Shown piece by piece: positions 51,848 to 62,718 of a stretch of 64,000 bases of DNA (position 1 is the first letter of the stretch; the number at the start of each line of letters is the position of its first letter). The notes beneath the pieces are model-generated. The model worked only from the letters and a program-made list of their open reading frames with translations, did no database searches and was not told where the DNA came from. The position numbers and the translations under genes are program-made. This stretch comes from Chloroflexota bacterium (GTDB lineage Bacteria > Chloroflexota > Dehalococcoidia > UBA2979): contig JAPONQ010000017.1 of assembly GCA_026713865.1 (NCBI GenBank), positions 1-64,000 of the forward strand, read 5' to 3'.

Positions 51848-52177
51848 CTAGACGAGCGCGGCCTCGAGATGCTTGGCGAGATCGCTCTTCGGCCGGAAAC
51901 CGACGATCTGGCCGACGGGCTGCCCGCCCTTGAAGACCAGGAGCGTGGGGATCGAGCGGATCCCGTACTGTCCGGCGATGCGCGGGTTCTCGTCCGTGTT
52001 GAGCTTCACGAACTTGACGCGCCCCTCGTACTCGTCGGCGAGCTCCTCCACGATCGGTGCCACCATCCGGCACGGCCCGCACCACGGCGCCCAGAAGTCG
52101 ACCATCACGGGGAGGTCACTCTTCACGACGTCCTGGTCGAAGGTGTCGTCTGTCGTGTCGGCAGGATGAGACATCAT
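51848..52177 (-). CDS. trxA: Thioredoxin
   Basis: 109 residues of complete thioredoxin: [24 protein letters not shown] with the WCGPC active site, [31 protein letters not shown] with the cis-Pro, and a C-terminal [10 protein letters not shown]. It is the natural substrate of both trxB and the FTR-like selenoprotein encoded next to it. Two ATG codons are adjacent; GGAAGGA lies just upstream. It is transcribed divergently from the CsoR-like gene. Confidence 0.96.
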   Translation of the reverse strand: MMSHPADTTDDTFDQDVVKSDLPVMVDFWAPWCGPCRMVAPIVEELADEYEGRVKFVKLNTDENPRIAGQYGIRSIPTLLVFKGGQPVGQIVGFRPKSDLAKHLEAALV

Positions 52178-52271
52178 CAGTCCTTCCGTGGCACGGGCGC
52201 GCCGTCCCGTCTGGTTTCAGTGTAGCGGATCAGCCCGCATCCCCCGCCCGCCCGTGCGACCACGCATGCAA

Positions 52272-52325
52272 TTGACAGGTGGTCACGCGATCGTCTAGCA
52301 TCGTACATACCCCTTGGGGGTATGT
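52272..52325 (+). promoter_or_regulatory. csoR promoter with palindromic operator
   Basis: TTGACA (52272-52277) and TAGCAT (52296-52301) are spaced 18 nt apart. Immediately downstream ACATACCCC (52305-52313), TTG and GGGGTATGT (52317-52325) make a perfect 9-bp inverted repeat. The G/C tracts flanked by TA/AT are typical of CsoR/RcnR-family operators, so autoregulation at the transcription start is likely. Confidence 0.75.
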
Positions 52326-52381
52326 CAAGGCGGGACGCCGGAGCCCGGTCCCGGGGCACGCGCGGGGACGAGGGGCCGATC

Positions 52382-52714
52382 ATGAGCGAGGGCGGTTCGC
52401 CGGATGCGATGCGGGCGCGCCTGCGCCGCATCGAGGGCCAGATCCGCGGCATCACGAGAATGCTCGACGACGACCGATCGTGCGAGGAGGTCGTCACGCA
52501 GCTGATGGCGATCCGAGCCGGCATCGACACCGTCGGCGCGCTGGTCCTCGACGACCACCTCGAGAGCTGCCTTCCCCCGGATGCCTCGACGGACCAGGTC
52601 TCCGCGCTCCGCGAGTCGATGCGGCTGTGGTGGCGCTTCGCGCCCGGTTCGGGAGGTCTCGGCCCGACCGGCGCGCACGGCGCCGTCGAGGCGATCCCGG
52701 TCACCGACGACTAG
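52382..52714 (+). CDS. CsoR/RcnR-family metal-sensing repressor
   Basis: 110 residues of the all-helical DUF156 family: MRARLRRIEGQIRGITRMLDDDRSCEEVVTQLMAIRAGIDTVGALVLDDHLESC. The Cys in RSCEEV and the His and Cys of DDHLESC fit the Cys-His-Cys copper(I) set of CsoR; persulfide sensors (CstR) lack the His. The C-terminal about 40 residues are a variable tail. ATG 52382 has GAGGGG 7 nt upstream; an ATG at 52322 would lie inside the operator. No copper exporter follows (plsX is convergent), so targets other than itself lie elsewhere or include trxA. Confidence 0.92.
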   Translation: MSEGGSPDAMRARLRRIEGQIRGITRMLDDDRSCEEVVTQLMAIRAGIDTVGALVLDDHLESCLPPDASTDQVSALRESMRLWWRFAPGSGGLGPTGAHGAVEAIPVTDD

Positions 52715-52739
52715 CGCCCCCGGCCGCCGGCTGCATCCC

Positions 52740-53774
52740 CTACGTCGCGCCGGCCGGGGAGACCGAACCCGCGATCGTGGCCAGCAGGCCGGCGCTCACG
52801 CCCTCCGACGCCGTGCGGAGGGCGCTCTCGATCGCCCGCGCATCGGAGCGACCGTGCGCCACGTAGACGAGCCCCCCCGCGCCGAGCAGCGGCGCCCCCC
52901 CGTAACGGCGGTAGTCGAGGCGCCCCCTCGTCGCCCGCAGCCCCGGCGTGAGCAGCCAGCCCCCGAGGCGCCCCCGCGCGGAGGATCGGGCGACGTGGGA
53001 GAGCTCCTCCCAGAGCATGGCGATCACGCCCTCGATCGATTTCAGGGCGACGTTGCCGGAAAAGCCGTCGGCGACGATCACGTCGGCTGCGCTGGTCGCG
53101 ATCAGGTCGTGCCCCTCGACGTTCCCGACGAAGCGCAGCCGCGCACGGGCGAGCGCGGCGTGCGCCTCCACGACCGCCGACGAGCCCTTGCTCGCCTCCC
53201 CGCCGATCGAGAGCAGCGCGACGCGCGGGCTCGCCACCCCGAGCGCGACGCGCGCGTAGGCGTCGCCGAGGTGGGCGAACTGCACCAGGTGGGAGGCGCG
53301 CGACTCGGCGTTCGCCCCGGCGTCCACCAGGAGCCGCGGGCCGCTCGTCGCCGGCAGCACGACGCCGAGTGCCGGCCGCTCCACGCCCGGAAGGCGCCCC
53401 AGCACGACCAGCGCGGTCGCGAGCACGGCCCCGGTGTTGCCGGCGGAGACGAAGGCGTCGGCCTCGCCGGCGTTGACGAGCTCCGTGCCGACGTAGATGG
53501 AGGAGCCCCGCCGCGAGCGCACCTCGAGGGCGGCATGCTCCTCCATCCCGATGCGATCGGGCGCGTGGGCGAGGCGGAGGCGCTCCCGGACGCCGTCCCC
53601 CCCGTGCCGCGCGACCGCCGCCTCTCCGAGCGCCCGCTCGAGCTCGGGCTCAAGCGCGCCCCGGTCCCCGACGAGCGTGACATCGATCCCCGCCGCCGCC
53701 GCGCGCAGCGCGCCGGCGACCGGCACACCGGGAGCATCGTCGCCCCCCATCGCGTCGAGAGCTATCGGCGACAC
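52740..53774 (-). CDS. plsX: Phosphate acyltransferase PlsX
   Basis: 344 residues: PIALDAMGGDDAPGVPVAGAL at the N-terminus, VSAGNTGAVLATALVVLGRLPGVERPA and LLVDAGANAESRASHLVQFAHLG in the middle, GNVEGHDL and ADGFSGNVALKSIEG near the end. PlsX converts acyl-ACP to acyl-phosphate for PlsY in phospholipid synthesis, peripherally at the membrane. The usual fabH/fabD/acpP/rnc neighbours are absent. GTG at 53774 starts the conserved block; the methyltransferase stop is 10 nt upstream. Confidence 0.95.
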   Translation of the reverse strand: MSPIALDAMGGDDAPGVPVAGALRAAAAGIDVTLVGDRGALEPELERALGEAAVARHGGDGVRERLRLAHAPDRIGMEEHAALEVRSRRGSSIYVGTELVNAGEADAFVSAGNTGAVLATALVVLGRLPGVERPALGVVLPATSGPRLLVDAGANAESRASHLVQFAHLGDAYARVALGVASPRVALLSIGGEASKGSSAVVEAHAALARARLRFVGNVEGHDLIATSAADVIVADGFSGNVALKSIEGVIAMLWEELSHVARSSARGRLGGWLLTPGLRATRGRLDYRRYGGAPLLGAGGLVYVAHGRSDARAIESALRTASEGVSAGLLATIAGSVSPAGAT

Positions 53775-53784
53775 CGCGATCTCC

Positions 53785-54642
53785 TCATGGGCGTCTCCGG
53801 CGCCGCGAGCGGCTCAGCGTCGCCACGATGCGCTCCGCGCCGTCGCCGAAAGGCGTGAGGTCGTAGTCCCCGTACCACCCCGTCACGCGCAGGCCCGCCA
53901 GCGCCGCCGCGAGCTCGAGCTCGCCCGCAGTGATCATACGGAGCGCGAAGCGAACAGTGACGCGCCGGAGCGCGCCGTGGGGCGGCTGCACGTCGAAGTG
54001 CCACGTCACCTCACGCAGGCCCTGGGAGGGACGGGCCTCCAGGGAGACGAGCTTGGTCACGCGCTCCCCGCGCTCGCCCGGCGCCGGCGGGATCTCGCGC
54101 GTCCACTGCTCCACGAGCGGCTGCGCACCCGGAGCGAGATCCTCGGGCTGGGGAGCGGCCACGTCGACGACGGCGAGCCCGCCGGGCGCGAGGTGGCGCT
54201 CCACGGTCTCCAGCGCGCTCGCGACCTCGCGCGCGCCCGGCATGTGCTCGAGGCCCCCGAGCGGCACCAACACGAGGCGGAAGCGCTCGCCGAGCCGGAC
54301 GCTGCGCATGTCGCCCCGGCGGACCCTCACCGGGAGGCCGGCCGAGCGCTCGCGGCAGCGCGCCAGCATCGCCGCACTGACGTCGACGGCCGTGACCGTG
54401 TGCCCGGCTGAGGCGAGCGCGCAGGCGACCCGTCCCGTCCCGCAACCGAGCTCCAGCACGCGCGCCGGGCGGCCGCCGGGCCGGCCGGCCTCTGCCGCCA
54501 GGTTCGCGTAGAGCTCGATGTCGGCGTCGTAACCCGCAACGTCGAGATCGTAGAAGGGAGCGAGCTCGGCGAACGGATCGGAGGCCGCGGCGGGGCGAGG
54601 CGGCCGGGCGCCGCAGGCGGCTGAGGACGGGCGCGACTCCAC
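53785..54642 (-). CDS. SAM-dependent methyltransferase
   Basis: 285 residues: FAELAPFYDLDVAGYDADIELYANLA, motif I VLELGCGTGRVACALA, motif II VTAVDVSAAMLA, RRGDMRSVRLGERFRLVLVPLGGLEHM and HLAPGGLAVVDVAAP. The C-terminal 100 residues form an antiparallel sheet (EVTWHFDVQPPHGALRRVTVRFALRMI) common in small-molecule or protein N-methyltransferases of this type. Target unknown. It is followed by plsX at 10 nt. Confidence 0.9.
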   Translation of the reverse strand: MESRPSSAACGARPPRPAAASDPFAELAPFYDLDVAGYDADIELYANLAAEAGRPGGRPARVLELGCGTGRVACALASAGHTVTAVDVSAAMLARCRERSAGLPVRVRRGDMRSVRLGERFRLVLVPLGGLEHMPGAREVASALETVERHLAPGGLAVVDVAAPQPEDLAPGAQPLVEQWTREIPPAPGERGERVTKLVSLEARPSQGLREVTWHFDVQPPHGALRRVTVRFALRMITAGELELAAALAGLRVTGWYGDYDLTPFGDGAERIVATLSRSRRRRRP

Positions 54643-54787
54643 GGCCGCGATGCTACACGCTCGGCGCGGGGCGGGGAGGGCCGGGCGCGAGTCCGGCGGC
54701 GCCGCTATTCTGTCCCCGTCGGAGTCGACCGGCGGAGCGCGCGGGCGCGCCGCGCGGGGTCCTCAGGGAGGCGGCGGGGGAGCGCTG

Positions 54788-54858
54788 GTGGCAGAGGCGC
54801 TTCGCGTCGCGGCGAGCGGGCGGGCGCGGCGCGTCCACGCGACCGCCGCCCGGGGCCG

Positions 54859-54862
<4 letters not shown>
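54788..54862 (+). CDS. Possible 24-codon leader ORF overlapping the GNAT start
   Basis: GTG at 54788 has GGGGGAG 5 nt upstream and opens a 24-codon frame (AEALRVAASGRARR then VHATAARGR) whose TGA (54860-54862) overlaps the ATG of the next gene as ATGA. It could couple translation of the downstream operon. Coding potential cannot be judged from so short a sequence. A TATTCT -10-like hexamer lies at 54706-54711. Confidence 0.35.
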
Positions 54863-57128
<2,266 letters not shown>

Positions 57129-57166
57129 GCCCCGAGCCGGGGCGCACCGAGAAAGCGAGGGCCGTC

Positions 57167-58381
57167 GTGGCGACGAGCTTCCAGATCTCCCCCTCCCTGC
57201 TGCTCACGAGCGAGTCGGTCACGGAGGGCCACCCCGACAAGCTCTGCGACCAGATCTCCGACGCGGTGCTCGACGCCATCCTGGCCCGGGATCCCGACGC
57301 GCGCGTCGCCTGCGAGGCGGCGGCCACGACGGGGTTCGTCCTCGTCTTCGGCGAGATCACGACCCAGGCCGCCGTCGACGTGCAGGCGATCGTGCGCCGC
57401 ACGGTGCGCGAGGTGGGCTACGACCGATCCAGTCTCGGCTTCGACGGCGAGACCTGCGGCGTCCTGAACGCGATCAAGGAGCAGTCGGCGGATATCGCCC
57501 TCGGCGTCGAGCACGCCCTGGAGGCCCGCGGGCACGGGGAAGGCTCCGACCCCCTGGACCGGCTCGGCGCCGGCGACCAGGGGATGATGGTCGGCTTCGC
57601 CTGCGACGAGACGCCGGAGTACATGCCGCTCACGATCACGCTCGCGCACGCCCTGGTGAGACGCCTCGCCGAGCTCCGGCGGTCGCGCGCGCTCCCCTAC
57701 CTCCGCCCCGACGGGAAGTCGCAGGTGACGGTGGAGTACCGCGCGGGCGTCCCCCGGCGCATCGACACCGTGGTGATCTCGACGCAGCACGAGCCCGACG
57801 TCGACGCGAGCGATCTCGGGCGCGACGTGGAGAGGGAGGTGATCCGCGCGGTCTGCCCCGAGGAGCTCCTCGACGTCGAGCGTCCGACGCGCATCCTGGT
57901 GAACCCGACCGGCCGCTTCGTGACCGGCGGGCCGATGGGGGACGCCGGGCTCACCGGCCGCAAGATCATCGTCGACACCTACGGCGGCATCGCCCGCCAC
58001 GGCGGCGGCGCCTTCTCCGGCAAGGATCCCTCGAAGGTCGATCGCTCCGCCGCCTACGCCGCGCGCTACATCGCCAAGAACCTGGTCGCCGCCGGACTCG
58101 CGGGGCGGCTCGAGGTCCAGCTCTCGTACGGGATCGGCGTGGCGCGGCCCACCTCGGTGAGCGTCGAAAGCTTCGGGACCAGCCGGCTCGGCCACGAGGC
58201 GCTCGCCCGCCTCGTGCGCGAGCACTTCGACCTGCGGCCGGCCGCGATCATCGAGACGCTCGGACTCCGGCAGACCCGCTACCGCCCGCTCGCCGCCTAC
58301 GGGCACTTCGGCCGCGACGCGGCCGAGGCGCCGTGGGAACGGCTCGACCGCGTCGACGAGCTCCGGGCCGCCGTCGAGTGA
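57167..58381 (+). CDS. metK: S-adenosylmethionine synthase
   Basis: 404 residues: [102 protein letters not shown] and [19 protein letters not shown]. All catalytic segments are intact. It makes SAM for methyltransferases such as those encoded at 7830 and 53785. GTG at 57167 is the only reasonable start. The next gene begins 66 nt downstream. Confidence 0.98.
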   Translation: MATSFQISPSLLLTSESVTEGHPDKLCDQISDAVLDAILARDPDARVACEAAATTGFVLVFGEITTQAAVDVQAIVRRTVREVGYDRSSLGFDGETCGVLNAIKEQSADIALGVEHALEARGHGEGSDPLDRLGAGDQGMMVGFACDETPEYMPLTITLAHALVRRLAELRRSRALPYLRPDGKSQVTVEYRAGVPRRIDTVVISTQHEPDVDASDLGRDVEREVIRAVCPEELLDVERPTRILVNPTGRFVTGGPMGDAGLTGRKIIVDTYGGIARHGGGAFSGKDPSKVDRSAAYAARYIAKNLVAAGLAGRLEVQLSYGIGVARPTSVSVESFGTSRLGHEALARLVREHFDLRPAAIIETLGLRQTRYRPLAAYGHFGRDAAEAPWERLDRVDELRAAVE

Positions 58382-58447
58382 GGCGGCGCTCAGGCTCCCC
58401 GAGCCCCGCGGATGTCCCGCCCACGGCGCTCCCCTAGGATGGTGCCG

Positions 58448-59557
58448 ATGCGCGCGATCGTGCTCGTCGGCGGCGAGGGCACCCGGTTGCGACCGCTCAC
58501 GTGGCGTACGCCCAAGCCGCTGGTGCCCGTTCTCAACCGACCCCTCATCGAGCACCTGCTGCTCCATCTCCACCGACACGGTGTGCGGCGCGTCACGCTC
58601 GCGATGAGCGGGCGCGGCGAGGCGATCCGCCGGGTGCTCGGGGACGGATCGGCGCTGGGCCTCGGGCTCGACTTTGCCTACGAGCAGCGCCCCCTCGGCT
58701 CCGGCGGCGCGATCGCGCACGTCGGCCGGATCTGGCGAGAGCAGGGAGAGCCCGCCGGCGAGCCCTTCGTTGTGCTCAACGGCGATATCCTGACCGACCT
58801 CGACCTCGGGGCGATGGCGCGGGCGCACCGCGCACGGCGCGCGGAGATTTCGATCGGGCTCGTGCGCGTTGACGATCCCTCCGCCTTCGGGGTCGCCGTG
58901 CTGTCGGGGGCCGGGGGACGCCCGGAGGAGGGGGCGCTCATCGAGCGCTTCGTGGAGAAACCGCCGCCGGGGAGCGCGCCCTCGCGCTGGGCAAACGCCG
59001 GGGTCTGGATCTTCGAGCCCGGGCTCCTCGACGAGATGGACCCGGATCGCTTCCACCGCGTGGAGGAGGAGCTCTTTCCCTCGCTGGCAGCGGCCGGGCG
59101 AGTCCTGCTCGGCGTCGCGCACGAGGGCTCATGGCGCGACGTCGGCACGCCCGCGGCCTACCTGGAGGCGAACCTCGAGCTGCTCCGCTCCGGCGCCTCG
59201 GAGAAGGGAGAGCTCAACGCAGGCGCGGAGGGCCGCGGCCCGGTCCTCGTGGGCGCGGGGAGCCGGGTCGACGACGGCGCGTGCCTCGAGGGCCCGGCCG
59301 TCGTCGGCGAACGCTGCTGGCTGGCGCCCGGCGCGCGCGTCTCGCGGTCGGTGCTGTGGGAGGAGGTGCGGGTCGCCGAGGGGGCGAGCGTCTCCGGGAG
59401 CGTGCTCGCCTCGGGCTCGGTCGTCGGCGCGGGCGCCTGCGTCCGGGGCGCGGTGCTGGCGCACGGGGCCCGGGTCCCGCCCGGAGCCCGCGTCCCGGAG
59501 GGGACCTCTCTCGCGCCCGGTGCCACCTTCGCCGCAGGAGGGGAGGACGGCGCGTGA
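58448..59557 (+). CDS. Sugar-phosphate nucleotidyltransferase (ManC/GlmU-like)
   Basis: 369 residues. The nucleotidyltransferase domain starts with AIVLVGGEGTRLRPLTWRTPKPLVPVLNRPLIEHLL (signature G-G-x-G-T-R-L-x-PLT and KPL-P). FVVLNGDILTDLDL carries the metal Asp, and FVEKPP, WANAGVWIF and WRDVGTPAAYLEANLELL follow. The C-terminal about 100 residues are left-handed beta-helix hexapeptides (VGAGSRVDDGACLEGPAVVG). GDP-mannose or NDP-glucose synthesis is likely. It overlaps the phosphohexomutase gene by 4 nt (GTGA). Confidence 0.93.
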   Translation: MRAIVLVGGEGTRLRPLTWRTPKPLVPVLNRPLIEHLLLHLHRHGVRRVTLAMSGRGEAIRRVLGDGSALGLGLDFAYEQRPLGSGGAIAHVGRIWREQGEPAGEPFVVLNGDILTDLDLGAMARAHRARRAEISIGLVRVDDPSAFGVAVLSGAGGRPEEGALIERFVEKPPPGSAPSRWANAGVWIFEPGLLDEMDPDRFHRVEEELFPSLAAAGRVLLGVAHEGSWRDVGTPAAYLEANLELLRSGASEKGELNAGAEGRGPVLVGAGSRVDDGACLEGPAVVGERCWLAPGARVSRSVLWEEVRVAEGASVSGSVLASGSVVGAGACVRGAVLAHGARVPPGARVPEGTSLAPGATFAAGGEDGA

Positions 59558-60987
59558 GCGAGATACGCTTCGGCACCGACGGCTGGCGCGCCGTGATCGC
59601 GGAGGACTACACCTTCGACAATGTGCGGGCCCTCACGCAGGCGACCGCCGACTACCTGAAGCGCCACGGCCTCTCCGGCCGCGAGATCGTGATCGGCTAC
59701 GACACCCGATTCCTCTCCGGTTCCTTTGCGGCCGCGGCGGCGGAGGTGATGGCGGCAAACGGCATCCCGGTCGCCCTCGCCTCGGCGCCGCTCCCCACGC
59801 CGGCGCTCTCCTTCGCCGTCGTCGAGCGCGCGGCCGGCGCGGGGATCATGATCACGGCGAGTCACAACCCGGCGCCCTGGAACGGCTTCAAGCTGAAGCC
59901 GTCCTACGGAGGAGCCGCCCCGCCCGAGGTGACGGCGGAGATCGAACGCGCCGTGCCCTCCGTGCGCGCCGCAGGCGGCGTCCAGCGGCTCGAGCTGGCC
60001 CGCGCCGAGGCAGCGGGCGCGGTCCGGCGCGTCGAGGGGCAGAGCTCCTACCTGGAGGCGGTGCGCTCCTTCGTCGATATCGAGAGCATCCGCGAGGCCG
60101 GGCTCTCGGTGCTCGTCGACTCGATGTACGGCTCGGCAGCAGGCTGGATCGCCGCGGCCGTCGGGTCGGCCTCCGCGACGCGCGTCACGGAGATCCACGC
60201 CGAGCACAACCCGGCGTTCCCCGGACTGCGCGCGCCGGAACCGATCGCCTCCAACCTGGGCGAGCAGATGACGATGATGGCAACCCGGGGCTACGACGTT
60301 GGGCTCTCCACCGACGGCGACGGCGATCGCTTCGGACTCGTCGACGAGCACGGCCGCTACGTCACGCAGCACCGGGCCTTCGCGCTCCTGGCGCGCTACC
60401 TGCTGGTCGAGCGGGGGGAGCGCGGCGCGATCGTACGCTCGGTCACGATGTCGAGGATGGTCGACCGCCTGGGCGACCTCTACGGCTGCCCCGTCCACGA
60501 GACGCCGGTCGGCTTCCGCTTCCTCGGCCCCCGCATGCGGGAGACCGATGCGCTGCTCGCCGGCGAGGAGTCCGGCGGCTACGCCTTCCGGGGGCACATC
60601 CCGGAGCGGGACGGCGTGCTCTCCGCGCTGATGCTGCTCGACTACCTGGTGCGCACCGGGCGCACGCCCTCGGAGCTTCTCGCCGACCTGCAGAGCGAGC
60701 TCGGCCCGCACGAGTACGACCGCGCCGACGTGGTTGTCCGGGCCGAAGAGAAGGAGACGATACGCGCGCGCGTCGGGGCCTGGGGGCCGGAGCGGATCGC
60801 CGGTCTGGCGGTCGAGGACGTCGACACGCTCGACGGGCACCTCTTCCGGCTCGAGGGGGGCTGGTGGCTGCTGATGCGCTTCAGCGGGACCGAGCCGCTG
60901 CTGCGCATCTACGCAGAGATGCCCTCGCCGGGGCAGGTGGAGGCGGCGATCGCCGCCGGTCGCGCGCTCGCGGACGGCGGCGCGTAG
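59554..60987 (+). CDS. Phosphoglucomutase/phosphomannomutase family protein
   Basis: 477 residues: RFGTDGWRAVIAEDYTFDNVR, phosphoserine loop MITASHNPAPWNGFK, metal loop STDGDGDRFGLVDE, sugar loop GEESGGYAFRGHI and phosphate loop LLMRFSGTEPLLRIY. All four active-site loops of alpha-D-phosphohexomutases are intact. It supplies hexose-1-phosphate to the nucleotidyltransferase encoded immediately upstream. The GTG start overlaps that gene's TGA. Confidence 0.96.
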   Translation: MSEIRFGTDGWRAVIAEDYTFDNVRALTQATADYLKRHGLSGREIVIGYDTRFLSGSFAAAAAEVMAANGIPVALASAPLPTPALSFAVVERAAGAGIMITASHNPAPWNGFKLKPSYGGAAPPEVTAEIERAVPSVRAAGGVQRLELARAEAAGAVRRVEGQSSYLEAVRSFVDIESIREAGLSVLVDSMYGSAAGWIAAAVGSASATRVTEIHAEHNPAFPGLRAPEPIASNLGEQMTMMATRGYDVGLSTDGDGDRFGLVDEHGRYVTQHRAFALLARYLLVERGERGAIVRSVTMSRMVDRLGDLYGCPVHETPVGFRFLGPRMRETDALLAGEESGGYAFRGHIPERDGVLSALMLLDYLVRTGRTPSELLADLQSELGPHEYDRADVVVRAEEKETIRARVGAWGPERIAGLAVEDVDTLDGHLFRLEGGWWLLMRFSGTEPLLRIYAEMPSPGQVEAAIAAGRALADGGA

Positions 60988-61052
60988 GGGCCTGCGCCGG
61001 CGACCCTCGTGGTCGAGGCCGGGGGCGCGACCTGCGCCCGCCGGTGCCGGTT

Positions 61053-61079
61053 CCGGCGGACCGTGAACGGTCCTGCCGG
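61053..61079. terminator. Hairpin between convergent phosphohexomutase and DinB genes
   Basis: CCGGC-GGACCG (61053-61063) pairs with CGGTCC (61068-61073) and GCCGG (61075-61079), with one bulged T, around a TGAA tetraloop. It lies 66 nt past the phosphohexomutase stop and 36 nt past the DinB stop. Confidence 0.55.
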
Positions 61080-61114
61080 CGGCAGCGTGGTCCGCCCGGA
61101 GCCACGCGGCACGC

Positions 61115-61546
61115 TCAGGAGAGCGCCCGCTCTATCTGGGCGATGTGCTCGTCGCGATGGCGCCAGCGCTCGACCGCGAAGCCACATCCGCCGGCGAGGA
61201 GCGCGTCGCGCCGGGCCGGAGGGAGCGCCGCGAGCTGGGCGTCGACCGCCTCGGCGGCCCGGACGGCCTCGGTCCCGGCCGCACCGGCGGCAAGGAGCCC
61301 CGAGACTGCCTCGAGCGCCTGATTCGCGACGACGTCCTCTTCGGCGAAGTCCTCGCCGCGCGCGTATCGCTCGAGAGCGGCGCGCTGGCGCGCATCCCAG
61401 AACGCCAGGTGGCAGAGCGCGAACGCCACCGTCCAGCCCCCGCCCAGCGCGCACCCGAGGTCGGGCGGGGCGAGCCGGGCCACGAGAGCGCGCAGCCGCT
61501 CCGTGGCGGCTGCGTTTCGATCGAGCAGGCCGCTGCGGTCGTCCAC
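61115..61546 (-). CDS. DinB-like four-helix-bundle protein
   Basis: 143 residues: RSGLLDRNAAATERLRALVARL, WTVAFALCHLAFWDARQRAALERYARG (first metal His) and a C-terminal WRHRDEHIAQIERAL with the second and third His. This is the metal-binding pattern of the DinB/MDMPI (mycothiol-dependent maleylpyruvate isomerase-like) superfamily, whose members include thiol-S-transferases. It starts 8 nt after the rpsI stop, so it is probably co-transcribed with the ribosomal genes. Confidence 0.85.
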   Translation of the reverse strand: MDDRSGLLDRNAAATERLRALVARLAPPDLGCALGGGWTVAFALCHLAFWDARQRAALERYARGEDFAEEDVVANQALEAVSGLLAAGAAGTEAVRAAEAVDAQLAALPPARRDALLAGGCGFAVERWRHRDEHIAQIERALS

Positions 61547-61554
61547 CCGCCCGG

Positions 61555-61959
61555 CTAGCGCTTGGTGTACTGGGGAGCCTTGCGCGCCCGCTTGAGGCCC
61601 GGCTTCTTTCGCTCCTTTACGCGCGGGTCGCGCGTGAGCAGCCCCTGGGCCCGCAGCGGCCGGCGGTTGCTCTCGTCGGCGGCCAAGAGCGCGCGCGCGA
61701 TGCCGTGGCGGATGGCACCGGCCCAGCCGGAGACGCCGCCGCCGGTGGCCTTGACCTGCACGTTGAAGCGGCCGAGCGCGCCCGTCACGGCGAGCGGGCG
61801 CAGCATCTCCTGCCGGAGCGAGGCGCGCGGGATCACATCCTCCACCGGCCGGCCGTTGATGACGACCGCCCCGGCGCCGGGGTAGAGCCGCACGCGCGCG
61901 ATCGAGCTCTTCCGGCGGCCCAGCCCGTAGTAGTAGTGCTGTGGTTGATCGGTCGTCAT
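61555..61959 (-). CDS. rpsI: 30S ribosomal protein S9
   Basis: 134 residues: [56 protein letters not shown] and a C-terminal [24 protein letters not shown]. The invariant C-terminal KR that contacts P-site tRNA is present. It follows rplM by 3 nt, the usual pairing. Confidence 0.98.
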   Translation of the reverse strand: MTTDQPQHYYYGLGRRKSSIARVRLYPGAGAVVINGRPVEDVIPRASLRQEMLRPLAVTGALGRFNVQVKATGGGVSGWAGAIRHGIARALLAADESNRRPLRAQGLLTRDPRVKERKKPGLKRARKAPQYTKR

Positions 61960-61962
61960 CGG

Positions 61963-62718
61963 CTACCCGTCCTGCTCGTCCGTAGCGGCCTCCGGCGCCT
62001 CATGCGCGCGGATAGCAGCGATCACATCCGGCTTCGTCCACCCCGACTCGATCTCGATGCCGATCCGAGCCGCCTCGGCGTCGAGCTGGGCCCGCGTCCA
62101 GCGGCCGAGGGAGCCTCGGCGCCCGGACGCCGCCTCCGGTGTCGCCTCGGGGGCCGCCTCCGATGTCGCCTCGGGGGCCGCCTCGACGGCCGGAGCCGGG
62201 GACTCCACATCCACCGTCGCGGGCACCGCCTCAACGGCAGAAGAGGACGCAGTCTCCTCGCTCCGGCGGCGGCGGCGGGCACGCTCGCCCGTCCCGGCTG
62301 CGAGCTGCGCCTGGTGCGGGTGCTCGGGCCCGGCATACACCTTGAGGCGACGGAAGAGCTCACGGCCGCGCGAGTTGTGTGGCAGCATCCCGCGCACGGC
62401 GCGCTCGACCACGGTGCAGGGATCGCGGGAGAGCTGCTGCTCGAGCGTGCGCTCCCGGAGACCCCCGGGGTAGCCCGAGTGGCGGTAGTAGATTTTCTGG
62501 AGCGACTTCCTCCCTGTGACCGCCACGCGCGAGGCGTTGACGACCACGACGAAGTCTCCCATCGCGAGATGGGGCTCGTAGCTGGGCTTGTGCTTGCCGA
62601 GCAGGAGCGATGCGGCCTCCGTGGCGAGGCGGCCGAGCGGACGCGAGTCGGCATCGAGGACGTGCCAGGCGCGCTCCACCTCGCCGCCCCGGAGGCGGTA
62701 GGTCCTAGTCGTCGTCAT
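61963..62718 (-). CDS. rplM: 50S ribosomal protein L13 with a C-terminal SAP/HeH-like extension
   Basis: 251 residues, against about 145 for a normal L13. Residues 1-148 are a complete L13: [95 protein letters not shown]. An Ala/Glu/Pro/Thr-rich linker with an 8-residue repeat follows (about 150-210). The last about 40 residues, [35 protein letters not shown], resemble HeH/LEM or SAP-like helix-extended-helix domains that bind nucleic acid. ATG 62718 is inside the truA end (14-nt overlap). Confidence 0.95.
   Translation of the reverse strand: MTTTRTYRLRGGEVERAWHVLDADSRPLGRLATEAASLLLGKHKPSYEPHLAMGDFVVVVNASRVAVTGRKSLQKIYYRHSGYPGGLRERTLEQQLSRDPCTVVERAVRGMLPHNSRGRELFRRLKVYAGPEHPHQAQLAAGTGERARRRRRSEETASSSAVEAVPATVDVESPAPAVEAAPEATSEAAPEATPEAASGRRGSLGRWTRAQLDAEAARIGIEIESGWTKPDVIAAIRAHEAPEAATDEQDG
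62130..62184. repeat. 24-bp tandem repeat in the rplM linker
   Basis: Units 62130-62153 and 62154-62177 differ at one base, and the first seven bases of a third unit follow. They encode the [16 protein letters not shown] repeats of the L13 extension. Confidence 0.8.

Noticed and set aside
59158-60840. 560-residue minus-strand frame opposite the phosphohexomutase
   Set aside because: Shadow frame; the plus strand carries all four phosphohexomutase active-site loops.
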